Of a DNA stretch of 64,000 bases, positions 26,801 to 36,792 are shown one piece after another. The position numbers and the translations under genes were made by a program. Every line of letters starts with the position of its first letter. The stretch's first letter is position 1. The notes beneath the pieces were generated by a model. That model did no database searches and was not told where the DNA came from. It saw only the letters and a program-made list of their open reading frames with translations. This DNA comes from Actinomycetota bacterium (GTDB lineage: Bacteria; Actinomycetota; Thermoleophilia; Gaiellales; Gaiellaceae), in assembly GCA_005883995.1 (NCBI GenBank), contig VAXB01000033.1, positions 1 through 64,000 of the forward strand, given 5' to 3'.

Positions 26801-28146
26801 GCAGGCGCGCCGTCGTCATCGGCTCCGGCCCGAACGGCCTGGCCGCCGCCGTCGTGCTCGCGCGCGCCGGCTACGAGGTCGAGGTGCATGAGGCCGCCGG
26901 GCAACTCGGCGGCGGGACGCGGACGGAGGCGCTGACGCTGCCGGGATTCCGGCATGACATCTGCTCCGCGATCCACCCGCTGGCGCGCGTCTCGCCGGCG
27001 TTCCGCGACCTCGGGCTCGACGTCGACTGGATCGAGCCGCCCGCCGCGTGCGCGCATCCGTTCGACGATGGCACCGCCGTCACCCTCGAGGCCGACACGG
27101 CGGCGCAGTTGGGCGGCGATGCGCGTGCGTACGAGCGCCTCGTCGCGCCGTTCGCTCGCGCGGTGCGGCAAGTCGTTCAGGGCAAGCTGCCCCTGGCGGC
27201 ATTACCGCGGGCCCTCGCGGCGCTGCGTCCGGCGCGCTCGCTATCCGAGGCAGCGTTCGGCGGTGAGCCCGCGCGTGGCTTCTTCGCCGGGCACGCCGCC
27301 CATTCCGCGCTTCCGCTCGAGCGACGGCCGTCGGCAGCATTCGGGCTCCTGCTGACGGCGCTCGGTCACGTCGTCGGCTGGCCGTACCCGCGCGGCGGCT
27401 CGCAGGCGATCGCCGACGCGCTGGCGCAACGGCTCACCGATTTCGGCGGCGTCGTCCGCACGGGAGCCCCCGTGGACGAGTTGCCTCGGGCGGACATCGT
27501 CCTCGCCGACGTGATGCCGACCGAGCTGCTGCGGCTCGCGCCGCTGCCTTCGGCGTACGCACGCGCGCTCCGCCGGTACCGCTACGCGCCGGGAGCCTTC
27601 AAGGTGGACTGGGCGCTCGATGCGCCGATCCCGTGGGCAGCCGACGAGTGCGCGCGCGCGGCGACGGTGCACCTTGGAGGCACGCTCGCGGAGATCGCTG
27701 AGTCGGAGCGTGACAACCGTTCGCCGCGCCCATTCGTTCTGCTCGCGCAGCAATCGCTGTTCGACGCGACGCGCGCGCCGGCCGGCAAGCACACCGCGTG
27801 GGCGTATTGCCATGTGCCGAACGGCTCCACCGCCGATCGGACCGACGAGATCGAGGCGCAGGTCGAGCGGTTCGCGCCGGGCTTTCGCGACGTCGTCGCG
27901 GCGCGCCACGTTCGCAGTCCCGTCGAAGCGGAGGCCGACAACCGGAACGCGGTCGGCGGCGACGTGAACGGCGGGGTGATGGATGTGCGGCAGCTCCTCT
28001 TCAGGCCGGTGCCGAGCGCGGTTCCCTACCGGACGCCGCTGCGCGGCCTGTATCTCTGCTCGGCCGCGACCCCGCCGGGCGGAGGCGTGCACGGCATGTG
28101 CGGGTGGCTGGCGGCGAAGGCCGCGCTCCGAGACGCCGGCCGGTAA
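26797..28146 (+). CDS. Phytoene dehydrogenase-like FAD oxidoreductase
   Basis: VVIGSGPNGLAAAVVLARAGYEVEVHEA...GGTRTEALTLPGFRHDICSAIHPL...LCSAATPPGGGVHGMCG; non-ATG start uncertain. Confidence 0.85.
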   Translation: MSRRAVVIGSGPNGLAAAVVLARAGYEVEVHEAAGQLGGGTRTEALTLPGFRHDICSAIHPLARVSPAFRDLGLDVDWIEPPAACAHPFDDGTAVTLEADTAAQLGGDARAYERLVAPFARAVRQVVQGKLPLAALPRALAALRPARSLSEAAFGGEPARGFFAGHAAHSALPLERRPSAAFGLLLTALGHVVGWPYPRGGSQAIADALAQRLTDFGGVVRTGAPVDELPRADIVLADVMPTELLRLAPLPSAYARALRRYRYAPGAFKVDWALDAPIPWAADECARAATVHLGGTLAEIAESERDNRSPRPFVLLAQQSLFDATRAPAGKHTAWAYCHVPNGSTADRTDEIEAQVERFAPGFRDVVAARHVRSPVEAEADNRNAVGGDVNGGVMDVRQLLFRPVPSAVPYRTPLRGLYLCSAATPPGGGVHGMCGWLAAKAALRDAGR

Positions 28147-28197
28147 CAAGTCACGAGATCGCGCGCGAACTGCGCGGGCGCGAGGGGACGCGCGAAA

Positions 28198-28231
28198 GAG
28201 TGCCTGACCCAAGAAAGAGGGTCAGGCACTC
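28198..28231. repeat. REP-like palindrome, 13-bp perfect arms
   Basis: gagtgcctgaccc-aagaaaga-gggtcaggcactc. Confidence 0.65.
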
Positions 28232-28271
28232 GGTGAGCGCGCAACGTCAAGGCGGGGGCGAATGCGAGGCC

Positions 28272-28293
28272 GAGGGTCAGCAGACCCTCTTTT
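28272..28293 (+). terminator. Rho-independent terminator candidate
   Basis: gagggtc-agca-gaccctc followed by tttt. Confidence 0.6.
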
Positions 28294-28361
28294 CCACTCG
28301 GGAATGGCGTCGCGCGGAGGACGGGGCCCGACGCGACGTGGCGGCGATCGGACGACGCCTA

Positions 28362-28994
28362 CTACGCGAGCCGCTCCGCAATCCACGCCGGCAATTCGCG
28401 TGCGAAGGCCGGATCGATCGTGTGCGCCATGGGCGTCTCCTGGTACGTCACGTCCGCGCCCGCTTCACGCAAGGCGTCTCGCGCCGCGCGTCCGAAGCCG
28501 ACGCTGATGACCTGGTCGAGCGTGCCGTGGCCGATCGCGACCGGCGGCAGCGGCGGCGACAGATCGAGCTCGAAGCGTTCGACAGTCGGAATGAACCCGC
28601 TGAGTACGACGAGCGCTGCGGGCCGCGGCCGTCCGCGCCCGAGCCCGAGGGCGTAGGTCATCACGCCGCCCTGCGAGAACCCGCCGAGGACGAGCCGGTC
28701 ATGGGCAAGGCCGTTCTCCTCGAGGAACGTGTCGAGCCACTCCGTCAGCACCGGATACACCGCGCCGAACGTCTCCGGATCGGGATAGCCGACCTGACGG
28801 AACGCGTACCAGTGCCACCCGCCCGGCGGCAGCGCCAGCGGCGCGCGCGGCGTCGCCGCGACGAGGCGCTGCTCGGGGTCGAACAGCTCGAGCAGCGGAA
28901 ACAGATCGAGCTCGTCGGCGCCACGGCCGTGCAGCAGGACGAGCGCGCCGATCGGGTCGCCGGCGGCCGGTCGCACGCGCGCGACAAGCGTCAT
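28362..28994 (-). CDS. Carboxylesterase/phospholipase (YpfH-like)
   Basis: VLLHGRGADELDLFPLLELF...LVLGGFSQGGVMTYALGLGR...IGHGTLDQVISV. Confidence 0.9.
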   Translation of the reverse strand: MTLVARVRPAAGDPIGALVLLHGRGADELDLFPLLELFDPEQRLVAATPRAPLALPPGGWHWYAFRQVGYPDPETFGAVYPVLTEWLDTFLEENGLAHDRLVLGGFSQGGVMTYALGLGRGRPRPAALVVLSGFIPTVERFELDLSPPLPPVAIGHGTLDQVISVGFGRAARDALREAGADVTYQETPMAHTIDPAFARELPAWIAERLA

Positions 28995-30028
28995 ACCGCG
29001 ACCGGCGCATATTTCGCGCGGATCTCGTCGATGTAGGCGGCCATCCGGTCGGCGAGCGCGGAATCCTGCACCTCGATCACGTTCTCGGCGTTCTGCTCGC
29101 CGGAGTGGGAAAGGTTGAAGCTGCCGATGAAGACATAGTCGTCACAGACGGTCACCTTCGCGTGCATGTAGTCGTGCACTGCGCCCGGCGCGTACGGCGT
29201 CGAGCGCTTGCCGGTGAAGTGCCCGTCGCCGACGACGGCCCGGAGCGCCGGCGTCTTCCACGACGCGTTGCCGTTCTCGTGCCACTGCTGGAGCACTTCC
29301 TGCACCTGGGTCGCATCGACCACGCCGGCGATGTCGACGCGCGCGTCGTGTACCCCTTCGGCGAGCGTCCCGAGGATCGGGCCGGAGGTGATTACCGGCG
29401 ACGCGATCCGAACGCGATGTTCGGCGTCCGCGATGCGGCTCGCGATCTCGTGCGCGAGCTTCTCGCCGCGTTTCGGCGAGAACCACGCGCGCACCGGCTT
29501 CCGGTCGACCTCGACAGGCGCCGAGTCGACCTTCCCGCTCCGCTCGACGTCGCGCGTCGTCCACAGCTGCTCGAAGTCCGTCTCGAACCGCTGCGCAACG
29601 TCGCGCGACTCGACGGTGACGACGACGTTCTCCTGCCGGGTCCACGAGTCGTCGGTCCAGTTCATCGACCCGCTCCAGACGGACGTGCCGTCGCGGATCA
29701 CATATTTGTGGTGCATCAGGTCGGGCCAACCCGGCACGCCGACGGTCGCGAACGGAAGCTGCTCGATCAGGCTGGGATCCGTCTGCGGCGGCGGCGGGAC
29801 GGGCACGCGCCGGTCGCGCTCGACGTTGTAGAGCAAGCGTACGTCGACACCTCGGTCATGCGCCCCGACGAGCGCCGCCTTGACGAGCTCGGCGGTGTCT
29901 GCGTGGAGGCGGACGTCGTACAGCGCGAGTGCGAGCGAGTGCGTCGCGGCATCGAGCCAGGCCGCCACGGCATGCGCGATGTCGAGCGAGCTCTGGCCCC
30001 CGTCGGTGAGTGTCCGAACCTCGATCAC
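28991..30028 (-). CDS. Phospholipase D-like protein, two HKD-type motifs
   Basis: MHHKYVIRDGTSVWSGSMNWT and MHAKVTVCDDYVFIGSFNLS. Confidence 0.9.
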   Translation of the reverse strand: MIEVRTLTDGGQSSLDIAHAVAAWLDAATHSLALALYDVRLHADTAELVKAALVGAHDRGVDVRLLYNVERDRRVPVPPPPQTDPSLIEQLPFATVGVPGWPDLMHHKYVIRDGTSVWSGSMNWTDDSWTRQENVVVTVESRDVAQRFETDFEQLWTTRDVERSGKVDSAPVEVDRKPVRAWFSPKRGEKLAHEIASRIADAEHRVRIASPVITSGPILGTLAEGVHDARVDIAGVVDATQVQEVLQQWHENGNASWKTPALRAVVGDGHFTGKRSTPYAPGAVHDYMHAKVTVCDDYVFIGSFNLSHSGEQNAENVIEVQDSALADRMAAYIDEIRAKYAPVAV

Positions 30029-30372
30029 AGCAGGTGGAGGAATTCGCCCTGCCGCCCGGCGAGCACGGGCCTCGGATCGAGGGGGACAAATCGGCAGACG
30101 AACACGAATCCGCGGTCCTCGCCGGTTCCCTGCACTTCATGCTCCCACTCGTCCCGTCGTTCGTCGGTTTCGCAGTGGAAGAAGTGGCTCTCGTACACGC
30201 CGTGCCTCCCGTGTCGCCGCGTGAGCTCTCCGAGTTCCCGCACGATCCGCGCCCGAACCCCGGTCTCCTCGTCGAGCTCGCGCGCAAGCGCGTCGTGCAG
30301 CGACTCGCCTGCGTCGAGCCGGCCGGCGGGGACCTGGACGCCTGCAGTGGGATCGCCGCGCTGTTGGAACAC
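30025..30372 (-). CDS. NUDIX hydrolase (true start probably slightly upstream)
   Basis: GVQVPAGRLDAGESLHDALARELDEETGVRARIV. Confidence 0.85.
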   Translation of the reverse strand: MFQQRGDPTAGVQVPAGRLDAGESLHDALARELDEETGVRARIVRELGELTRRHGRHGVYESHFFHCETDERRDEWEHEVQGTGEDRGFVFVCRFVPLDPRPVLAGRQGEFLHLL

Positions 30373-30488
30373 GAGCAGCTCGTCGCCGCGCGTGACGTAG
30401 GCGACGACGCGTAGCCGCTTCAGCTTGGCATCGCCGCCACGGCCCTAGGTTACGTCCCGGGTCTCGACGGGCTCTCGTTGACCGGCCG

Positions 30489-30809
30489 TCACTGCAGGTC
30501 GGCTTCCTTCTCCGCCTCCTCGCCGGCCTCGACGATGTCGCCGTCGGTGAACAGGATTCGCTTCAGCTCCGCGCGCCACACCGGCTTGCGGCGGAGCAGG
30601 AACTCGAGATCCATGCCGAAGTGCTTGAACTCCTCGAGCTGGGCGTTCGTCATGATCGCCCTGGCCTGCGCGTCGGGCTCGACGGAAATTCGCTGCTCGT
30701 ACCAGTTGATCGCTTCCGCTTCCTCGGTCAGCGAGGTGATCATGCGCGCGAACGTCCGCGTCTCGGCGCTGAGCTCGGCGGCCGGCTCGTGGTATTGCTC
30801 AAAGCCCAA
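30489..30809 (-). CDS. EncFtn-like (encapsulated ferritin family) protein
   Basis: LGFEQYHEPAAELSAETRTFARMITSLTEEAEAINWYEQRISVEPDAQARAIMTNAQLEEFKHFGMDLEFLLRRKPVWRAELKRILF; ExxExxxWY and ExxH metal-site spacing; aggagg RBS with TTG start. Confidence 0.65.
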   Translation of the reverse strand: MGFEQYHEPAAELSAETRTFARMITSLTEEAEAINWYEQRISVEPDAQARAIMTNAQLEEFKHFGMDLEFLLRRKPVWRAELKRILFTDGDIVEAGEEAEKEADLQ

Positions 30810-31082
30810 ATGTTCCTCCTTGGTCAGGTGGTCGACGGGCGATGGTGACAGCACGCGGCTCGTCGCGCGAGCACGCGACAAAACGAACCTCGCAAGCGAC
30901 GACGAAACGCCGTCATTACCGGCCCCTCGGCATCTCGTCATCTGCTTCCCAGCAGTGCGCCGCCTCGAGTTCCGCCTGGCTCGGCGACGGTGGAGTTGAG
31001 GCTCGCAGGGACGCGAAGGGTACGTTCGGGCGGGCACCTCGACGCTTGACCATGCGACCGAATCGCGACGTACGCTTCGTCC

Positions 31083-34000
31083 GTGGTCATCTGCCCCTCG
31101 TGCGGCTCGGAGAATTCGACCGGAGCGAAGTTCTGCTCCGAGTGCGGCACCCGCCTCGGCTCGGCCGCGCGGGCGATCGAGGAACGGAAGATTGTCACTG
31201 TCGTTTTCTGCGACCTCGTCGGCTCGACCGCGCGGGCGGAGCGGTTGGATCCGGAGGACGTGCGGGCGCAGCTCTCGTCGTACCACGCTCGCGTCCGCTC
31301 CGAGCTCGAGCGCCATGGAGGCACCGTTGAGAAGTTCATCGGGGATGCCGTAGTCGCGGTCTTCGGAGCGCCTCGCGTCCACGAGGACGACGCCGAGCGC
31401 GCGGTGCGCGCCGCGCTGGCGATCCGCGAGTGGGCGGTCGAAGAGGATGCCGTCGACGTGCGGCTCGCCGTGAACACCGGCGAGGCGCTCGTGAGCGTCG
31501 ACGCACGTGCGGACGCCGGCGAGGGCCTCGTTGCCGGCGACGTGATCAATACGGCGGCTCGACTCCAGACGGCTGCACCCGTCAACGGCATCCTCGTCGG
31601 CGAGAAGACGTACCGCGCGACCGAGCAACGGATCGACTACCGCTCGCACGCTCCGGTCGCGGCGAAGGGAAAGCAGGAGCCGGTCCTCGCCTGGGAGGCG
31701 GTCTCGGCTCGCTCCATGTTCGGCGTCGACGTCGACCTCAAGCCGATGATGCGGCTGGTCGGCCGGCGGCGCGAGCTCGACCAGCTGCTCGACGCTCTTG
31801 CGAGAGCACGCGCAGAGCGGGAGCCGCAGCTCGTGACGATCGTCGGCGTTCCCGGCATGGGGAAGAGCCGGCTCGTATCGGAGTTGTCGGTCGCCCTCGC
31901 CGCCGAACCGGATCTCATTCGGTGGCGCCAGGGACGTTCGCTTCCGTACGGCGAGGGTGTCACGTACTGGGCGCTCGGGGAGATGGTGAAGGCGGAGGCA
32001 GGCATCCTCGAGAGCGATCCCGCTCCGGTCGCCGAAGCCAAGCTCCGCGACGCGGTCGTGCGCACATGCAGCGACCAGGACGTCGAATGGCTACGGGCGA
32101 TGCTGCAGCCGCTGGTCGGGATCGGCGACGACGGCCTTGCCGGCGATCGGCGAGGCGAAGCGTTCGCCGCGTGGCGACGGTTTCTGGAAGGGCTCGCCGC
32201 GGAGGGCCCGACTGTTCTCGTCTTCGAGGATCTGCACTGGGCGGACGATGGGCTGCTCGATTTCGTCGACACGCTCGTCGACTGGGCGACGGCGGTACCG
32301 CTGCTCGTCGTCGCGACCGCGCGCCCCGAGCTCCTTGCGCGCCGACCTCACTGGGGCGGTGGGAAGACGAACGCCGCGACGCTGTCCCTCGCGCCGCTGT
32401 CCGAGTCGGAGACGGCCGAACTCGTCCACGCCATCCTCGAACGATCGGTCCTTCCGGCCAACGTGCAGTCGGCAGTCCTGGCGCGCTCCGGTGGGAACCC
32501 GCTCTACGCGGAGGAGTTCGCTCGCATGGTCGCAGAGCGCGGCGATCCCGACAGCGTCGACGAGCTGGAGGTGCCGGACTCGCTGCAGGGCCTCATTGCC
32601 GCGCGTCTGGACTCGTTGACGCGCACGGAGAAGGACGTTCTTCAGGACGCGTCGGTGCTCGGAAAGGTGTTCTGGCCGGGGGCGCTGACGACTGACGGTC
32701 GCGGAGGCTCGGAGCTCGAGGAAGCGCTTCGGACACTCGAACGGAAGGAGTTCGTGCGGCGCGAGCGGCGCTCCGCGGTCGAGGACGAGCCTCAGTACGC
32801 GTTCCGGCACGTTCTGGTGCGGGATGTTGCGTACGCGCAGATTCCGCGTGGGATCCGGGCGGAGAGGCATGAGCAGGTCGCCGACTGGATCGGAACGCGC
32901 GTCCGCGGCGAGGATGCGGCCGAACTGCTCGCGTATCACTACGCGAACGCGCTCGAGTACTCACGCGTGGCCGGTCGCGACGCGACCGCGTTGCACGCCC
33001 GGGCGCGCCTCGCGCTACGCGACGCCGGCCGTCGCGCTGTCGCCCTCAGCGCGTTCGTCAACGCCGACCGATTTTTCAAGGAGGCGCTCGAGCTGACCGC
33101 GGAAGACGATCCCGACTGGCCCGGCCTCGTGCTCGAGCACGCCGAGGCGGCGATCTACGTCGACATCTCGAACGATCGACTGCTCGTCCGTGCTCGCCCC
33201 TTGTTTGCGGGCGATGTGCACGATGCGGCACGGGCCGAGATGGTGTTGGGCGAGTACCGTTGGTTGCGCGGCGACCAGAACGGGGCGGGCGAGCATTTCC
33301 GTGCCGCCGAGCCCTTCGCCGAGGCGATGACGGACGAAGGAGCGAAACTGCAGGTGCTGGCGAATCTCGGACGCTTCGCCATGCTGGCGGACGAGAGCGA
33401 GCGTGCGGTGGCGCTCGCGCGCGAGGCGCTCGCGCTCGCGGAGAAACGCGGCCGCGACGACCTGCGCGCGCACGCGTTGAACAGCATCGGTGTCGCGCGT
33501 GTCCAGTCAGGCGATCAGGAAGGCCTCGGCGACCTCGAGGCCAGTCGTGAGATCACGCGGGGCATAGGAGGTCCCGAGTACATCCGTGCATGCGGGAACC
33601 TCGCCTCCGTCTTGACGTCGCTCGGCCAGCTTCGCCGTTCGGCCGAGCTGCATCAGGAGGCGCTCGAAATCGCGCGAGAAATCGGGTACGACGAGCCCAC
33701 GCGGTGGCTCTCGACCGAGATCGCATGGGACCACCTCCTCGTCGGTGACTGGACGCAGGCGCATCGAATCGTCGACGACCTCATTCTGGGATTCGAGGCT
33801 GCGCCGTACTGGATCGAGCCTCAAACGCGTGTCTGCCGCGCGCGCATGCTCGTCGCGGAGGGAGCGGTCGGCGACGCTGTCACGGACGCCGACCGAGCCG
33901 TCGAGTTCAGCCGCGGAAGCGGCTTTCAAAGTGTGTGCGGACCGCTCGCGTTTCGGGCTCGGCTCCACGCCGAGCTTGGCGAGCACGACGATGCACGACG

Positions 34001-34391
34001 AGTTCTGGAGGAGTTGCTGAGCGCTTGGACGGAGACACGCTCTGGCTACATCGACAACTGGCCGATCGACGCGTGGTTCGCCGCGCGGTCGACCCAGAAA
34101 GAGGCGCAGCTGCAGTGGGCAATCGAAACCGTCGGCATCGTCGTACCGTGGGTCGACGCCGCGACGGCCCTGGTTCGGCACGACTTCGTCGCGGCGGCAG
34201 CGACGCTGGAGGGAATGGGCGCGATCGCCATGGCCGCCGAGGTGCGGATGTGGGCGGGGGAATGGCTCGAGGAGCATGGGCGGCCGTCCGATGCGAGCGT
34301 GCAGCTCGAGCGGTCGCTGACGTTCTGGCACTCCGTCAGCGCGCCGGCGTACTCACGGCGCTGCGAGTCGCTGCTCGCTGCGGCTTCATAG
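31083..34391 (+). CDS. Class III nucleotidyl cyclase + AAA ATPase + TPR protein with N-terminal zinc ribbon
   Basis: VICPSCGSENSTGAKFCSECGTRLG...VTVVFCDLVGSTARAERLDPEDVR...KFIGDAVVAVFG...VGVPGMGKSRLVSEL...; GTG start. Confidence 0.95.
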   Translation: MVICPSCGSENSTGAKFCSECGTRLGSAARAIEERKIVTVVFCDLVGSTARAERLDPEDVRAQLSSYHARVRSELERHGGTVEKFIGDAVVAVFGAPRVHEDDAERAVRAALAIREWAVEEDAVDVRLAVNTGEALVSVDARADAGEGLVAGDVINTAARLQTAAPVNGILVGEKTYRATEQRIDYRSHAPVAAKGKQEPVLAWEAVSARSMFGVDVDLKPMMRLVGRRRELDQLLDALARARAEREPQLVTIVGVPGMGKSRLVSELSVALAAEPDLIRWRQGRSLPYGEGVTYWALGEMVKAEAGILESDPAPVAEAKLRDAVVRTCSDQDVEWLRAMLQPLVGIGDDGLAGDRRGEAFAAWRRFLEGLAAEGPTVLVFEDLHWADDGLLDFVDTLVDWATAVPLLVVATARPELLARRPHWGGGKTNAATLSLAPLSESETAELVHAILERSVLPANVQSAVLARSGGNPLYAEEFARMVAERGDPDSVDELEVPDSLQGLIAARLDSLTRTEKDVLQDASVLGKVFWPGALTTDGRGGSELEEALRTLERKEFVRRERRSAVEDEPQYAFRHVLVRDVAYAQIPRGIRAERHEQVADWIGTRVRGEDAAELLAYHYANALEYSRVAGRDATALHARARLALRDAGRRAVALSAFVNADRFFKEALELTAEDDPDWPGLVLEHAEAAIYVDISNDRLLVRARPLFAGDVHDAARAEMVLGEYRWLRGDQNGAGEHFRAAEPFAEAMTDEGAKLQVLANLGRFAMLADESERAVALAREALALAEKRGRDDLRAHALNSIGVARVQSGDQEGLGDLEASREITRGIGGPEYIRACGNLASVLTSLGQLRRSAELHQEALEIAREIGYDEPTRWLSTEIAWDHLLVGDWTQAHRIVDDLILGFEAAPYWIEPQTRVCRARMLVAEGAVGDAVTDADRAVEFSRGSGFQSVCGPLAFRARLHAELGEHDDARRVLEELLSAWTETRSGYIDNWPIDAWFAARSTQKEAQLQWAIETVGIVVPWVDAATALVRHDFVAAAATLEGMGAIAMAAEVRMWAGEWLEEHGRPSDASVQLERSLTFWHSVSAPAYSRRCESLLAAAS

Positions 34392-34478
34392 GCGCGCTTT
34401 TGGCAGGGGATTCGGGCGTCGCGCCTCGCGCGCGGCGGCGTTTCGATCGGCCGCCGATCGGACAGGTGAGAGGCACAT

Positions 34479-34655
34479 ATGGAACCTCTCCCGGCCGAGA
34501 CCCTGCTGGGGCTGCTCAGGACGTATGAGTCTGCGCTCTCCGAGCTTCGCGCGACGGACGATCTGGGCGTCGAGGGCTTGATCGTCCGCCTGACACGGCA
34601 CCGCGCCGAGGTCATCGCTGCGCTCGCCGCGCTTCAAGGCAGACCTGCGGCATAG
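34479..34655 (+). CDS. Small hypothetical protein
   Basis: MEPLPAETLLGLLRTYESALSELRATDDLGVEGLIVRLTRHRAEVIAALAALQGRPAA. Confidence 0.5.
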   Translation: MEPLPAETLLGLLRTYESALSELRATDDLGVEGLIVRLTRHRAEVIAALAALQGRPAA

Positions 34656-34673
34656 GAATCGCTTCAGCCGCCC

Positions 34674-34910
34674 GTGGAGTTGGCAATTCTGATCACGCTC
34701 GCGCAGCACGGGCCGCTCGCCGCTGACCGGATCGCGGCGCAGCTCGAGGATCCGCCGGGCGAGGTGCAGGTGGCGCTGCGGCGGCTCCGCGACCGGGGCC
34801 TCGTCGACGTGGTCGCGGTCGGCGAGCTCCAGGGGCACAGCACGAACGCGGCGTCGTACTGGCGCCTGACCGACGCCGGCCGCGACGAGCTCGCGCGGCG
34901 GCAGCCTTAA
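34674..34910 (+). CDS. Small winged-helix transcriptional regulator
   Basis: AILITLAQHGPLAADRIAAQLEDPPGEVQVALRRLRDRGLVDVV...YWRLTDAGRDEL; GTG start. Confidence 0.75.
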   Translation: MELAILITLAQHGPLAADRIAAQLEDPPGEVQVALRRLRDRGLVDVVAVGELQGHSTNAASYWRLTDAGRDELARRQP

Positions 34911-35281
34911 CCCGCCGTCGCCTCGAAAGCAGGCGCCGCCGCGGCGGCGTGCGCCGGGAGATGCCGCGTCACCGGCCGCCGCGCTCGGCCGTTAACGAGG
35001 TGCAGGCCGGTGCCGGCATCGTCCCCGCCGCGCTGGCCTGCTCCTCTGACCCCACACGGTAGATCCGCATCACGGCCGGAACTTGCGCTCTCGGCCTGGT
35101 CGATCAATCACTCGAATGGGGGTGGTACGGCGACCGGCCGCCTTGTAGGTTCACACGAACCGCGCCGTTCCCAGAACGCACCGACTCCCCTCGGGTGGTG
35201 CGCACGCACCGGATCCCTCTCAGACGGTGCAAGCACATACCCACATTTGGTGCACGAGCGGCGCGGGTCAGTGACTGGGCG

Positions 35282-35869
35282 TCAACTCTGCTGCTTCGCG
35301 CGCATCTCTGCCTTGTGCGCGCGCTTCTTCGCCTGATATTCCGAGAGGGCTTCCGGAGAGTCGACGTCGCCGAGCGTCGGATGCTTCGGCACGACGTCGT
35401 CCATGCCGTCGAGCCTGACGCCGAAACGCTTCGCGAGGACGGCCAGCATCGAGCGCACTTTCATGTCGCCGAACCCGGGCAACTCGCCGAGGCGACGCTT
35501 GAGATCGCGCCCGTCGCTTGCGTCCGTCCAGATCCGCTCGGCGCGGCCGCCGTATTCCTCGCTGACCACCTGCGCGAGATCCTGGATGCGCCGCGCCATC
35601 GTGCCGGGGTAGCGGTGCACCGCCGGCTTCTCGCGGCAGGCAGCCTCGAGCTCGGCCGGATCGAGCGCGGCCAACCGGCGCGGATCGACCGTACCGAGCC
35701 GTTGCTTGAGCTTGAGCGGCCCCGCGAAGGCCGTCGGAACGGGGACCTGCTGGTCGAGCGCGAAGCCGATCAGCAGCGCGAACGGCTCCCGCATCAGCAG
35801 GACGTCGGCGTCGTCGTTCCCCGTGAAGTACAGGCGGTCGGCCGCGGCCTTCGTTGCCATGGCGCGCAT
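35282..35869 (-). CDS. HhH-GPD-type DNA glycosylase/endonuclease-like protein
   Basis: LLIGFALDQQVPVPTAFAGPLKLKQRLG...LKRRLGELPGFGDMKVRSMLAVLAKRFGV. Confidence 0.8.
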   Translation of the reverse strand: MRAMATKAAADRLYFTGNDDADVLLMREPFALLIGFALDQQVPVPTAFAGPLKLKQRLGTVDPRRLAALDPAELEAACREKPAVHRYPGTMARRIQDLAQVVSEEYGGRAERIWTDASDGRDLKRRLGELPGFGDMKVRSMLAVLAKRFGVRLDGMDDVVPKHPTLGDVDSPEALSEYQAKKRAHKAEMRAKQQS

Positions 35870-35878
35870 CCTACGCCG

Positions 35879-36493
35879 TCACTGCGACGCGTACTCGAAC
35901 GTGGTCGCGAATGCGCAGTTCCCCTCGAGCCGCCAGTGGAACGGCTCGTCGTCGACGCGCAGCTCGTCCGCGTAGTACTCCCTGCCGACGTGCTCGTAGC
36001 CCGGTATCCCGCAGGCGACCGCTCGCTCGGCGTCGGCGCGACGCGAGACCGAGATCGCCGCTCGCTCGTCGATGCGAAGCACGCGGCCGTCGTCCCTCAG
36101 CTCGATTCGCGCAGGGCGGACGCCGATCAGCTCACTCGCCTTCGACACCCAGGGGAGCTTCACGACGTGCGGCCCGCCGCGGCGCCCGAGGAAGATGTCG
36201 GCAAGCGTGTCCTGTTGCGCGGCGTCGCCGCCCTCGTCCACGTACAGAACGAACGACCACGGCGAGCCGGGCTCGTCGTCGTCGTAGCGGAGCGCAAGTG
36301 CCACGCCGAGCCCGGACAGATCGAGACCGTCGGCGGCTCCGTCGTCGATCCGCCAGCCGAGCAAGCCGAAGCACACGCCGTTCGTCGAGCGGCCGCCGCG
36401 CACGCCGTCCACCATCCGGCACGGGCAGATCGCGTCGCAGTTGCACGATTCGAGGTATTCGCCCGCGACGCGCCAGTCCACGCCGTTACTCAA
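35879..36493 (-). CDS. DUF1326-like protein
   Basis: VDWRVAGEYLESCNCDAICPCRMVDGVRGG...NGVCFGLLGWRIDDG. Confidence 0.8.
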   Translation of the reverse strand: MSNGVDWRVAGEYLESCNCDAICPCRMVDGVRGGRSTNGVCFGLLGWRIDDGAADGLDLSGLGVALALRYDDDEPGSPWSFVLYVDEGGDAAQQDTLADIFLGRRGGPHVVKLPWVSKASELIGVRPARIELRDDGRVLRIDERAAISVSRRADAERAVACGIPGYEHVGREYYADELRVDDEPFHWRLEGNCAFATTFEYASQ

Positions 36494-36509
36494 TCATCCG
36501 AGCGGGTAC

Positions 36510-36776
36510 GTGGTGCGCGTGCCGGCACCCGAGCGCCCGAACCCCGAGCATCCGTCGCTCAACCCTGTCGACAAGGCGAAGGACGTCGCCACCGGCGTTG
36601 CCCACCCGGTCGACACGACGAAGGATCTCGCCGAGGAGGCCGAGCGGGGAGCGAGCGCGCGCACGCCGCTGATCGCGCTCACCGGTGTCACGATCGCGAT
36701 CGGGGTCGCAGTCGCCCTCGTTCTTGCGGTCGCGCTGATCCTCTACTTCACGCTCGGCGGCGGCAAGAACCACTAA
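36510..36776 (+). CDS. Small single-TM protein
   Basis: VRVPAPERPNPEHPSLNPVDKAKDVATGVAHPVDTTKDLAEEAE...TM...FTLGGGKNH. Confidence 0.55.
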   Translation: MVRVPAPERPNPEHPSLNPVDKAKDVATGVAHPVDTTKDLAEEAERGASARTPLIALTGVTIAIGVAVALVLAVALILYFTLGGGKNH

Positions 36777-36792
36777 AAGCGTCGGTCACTCG

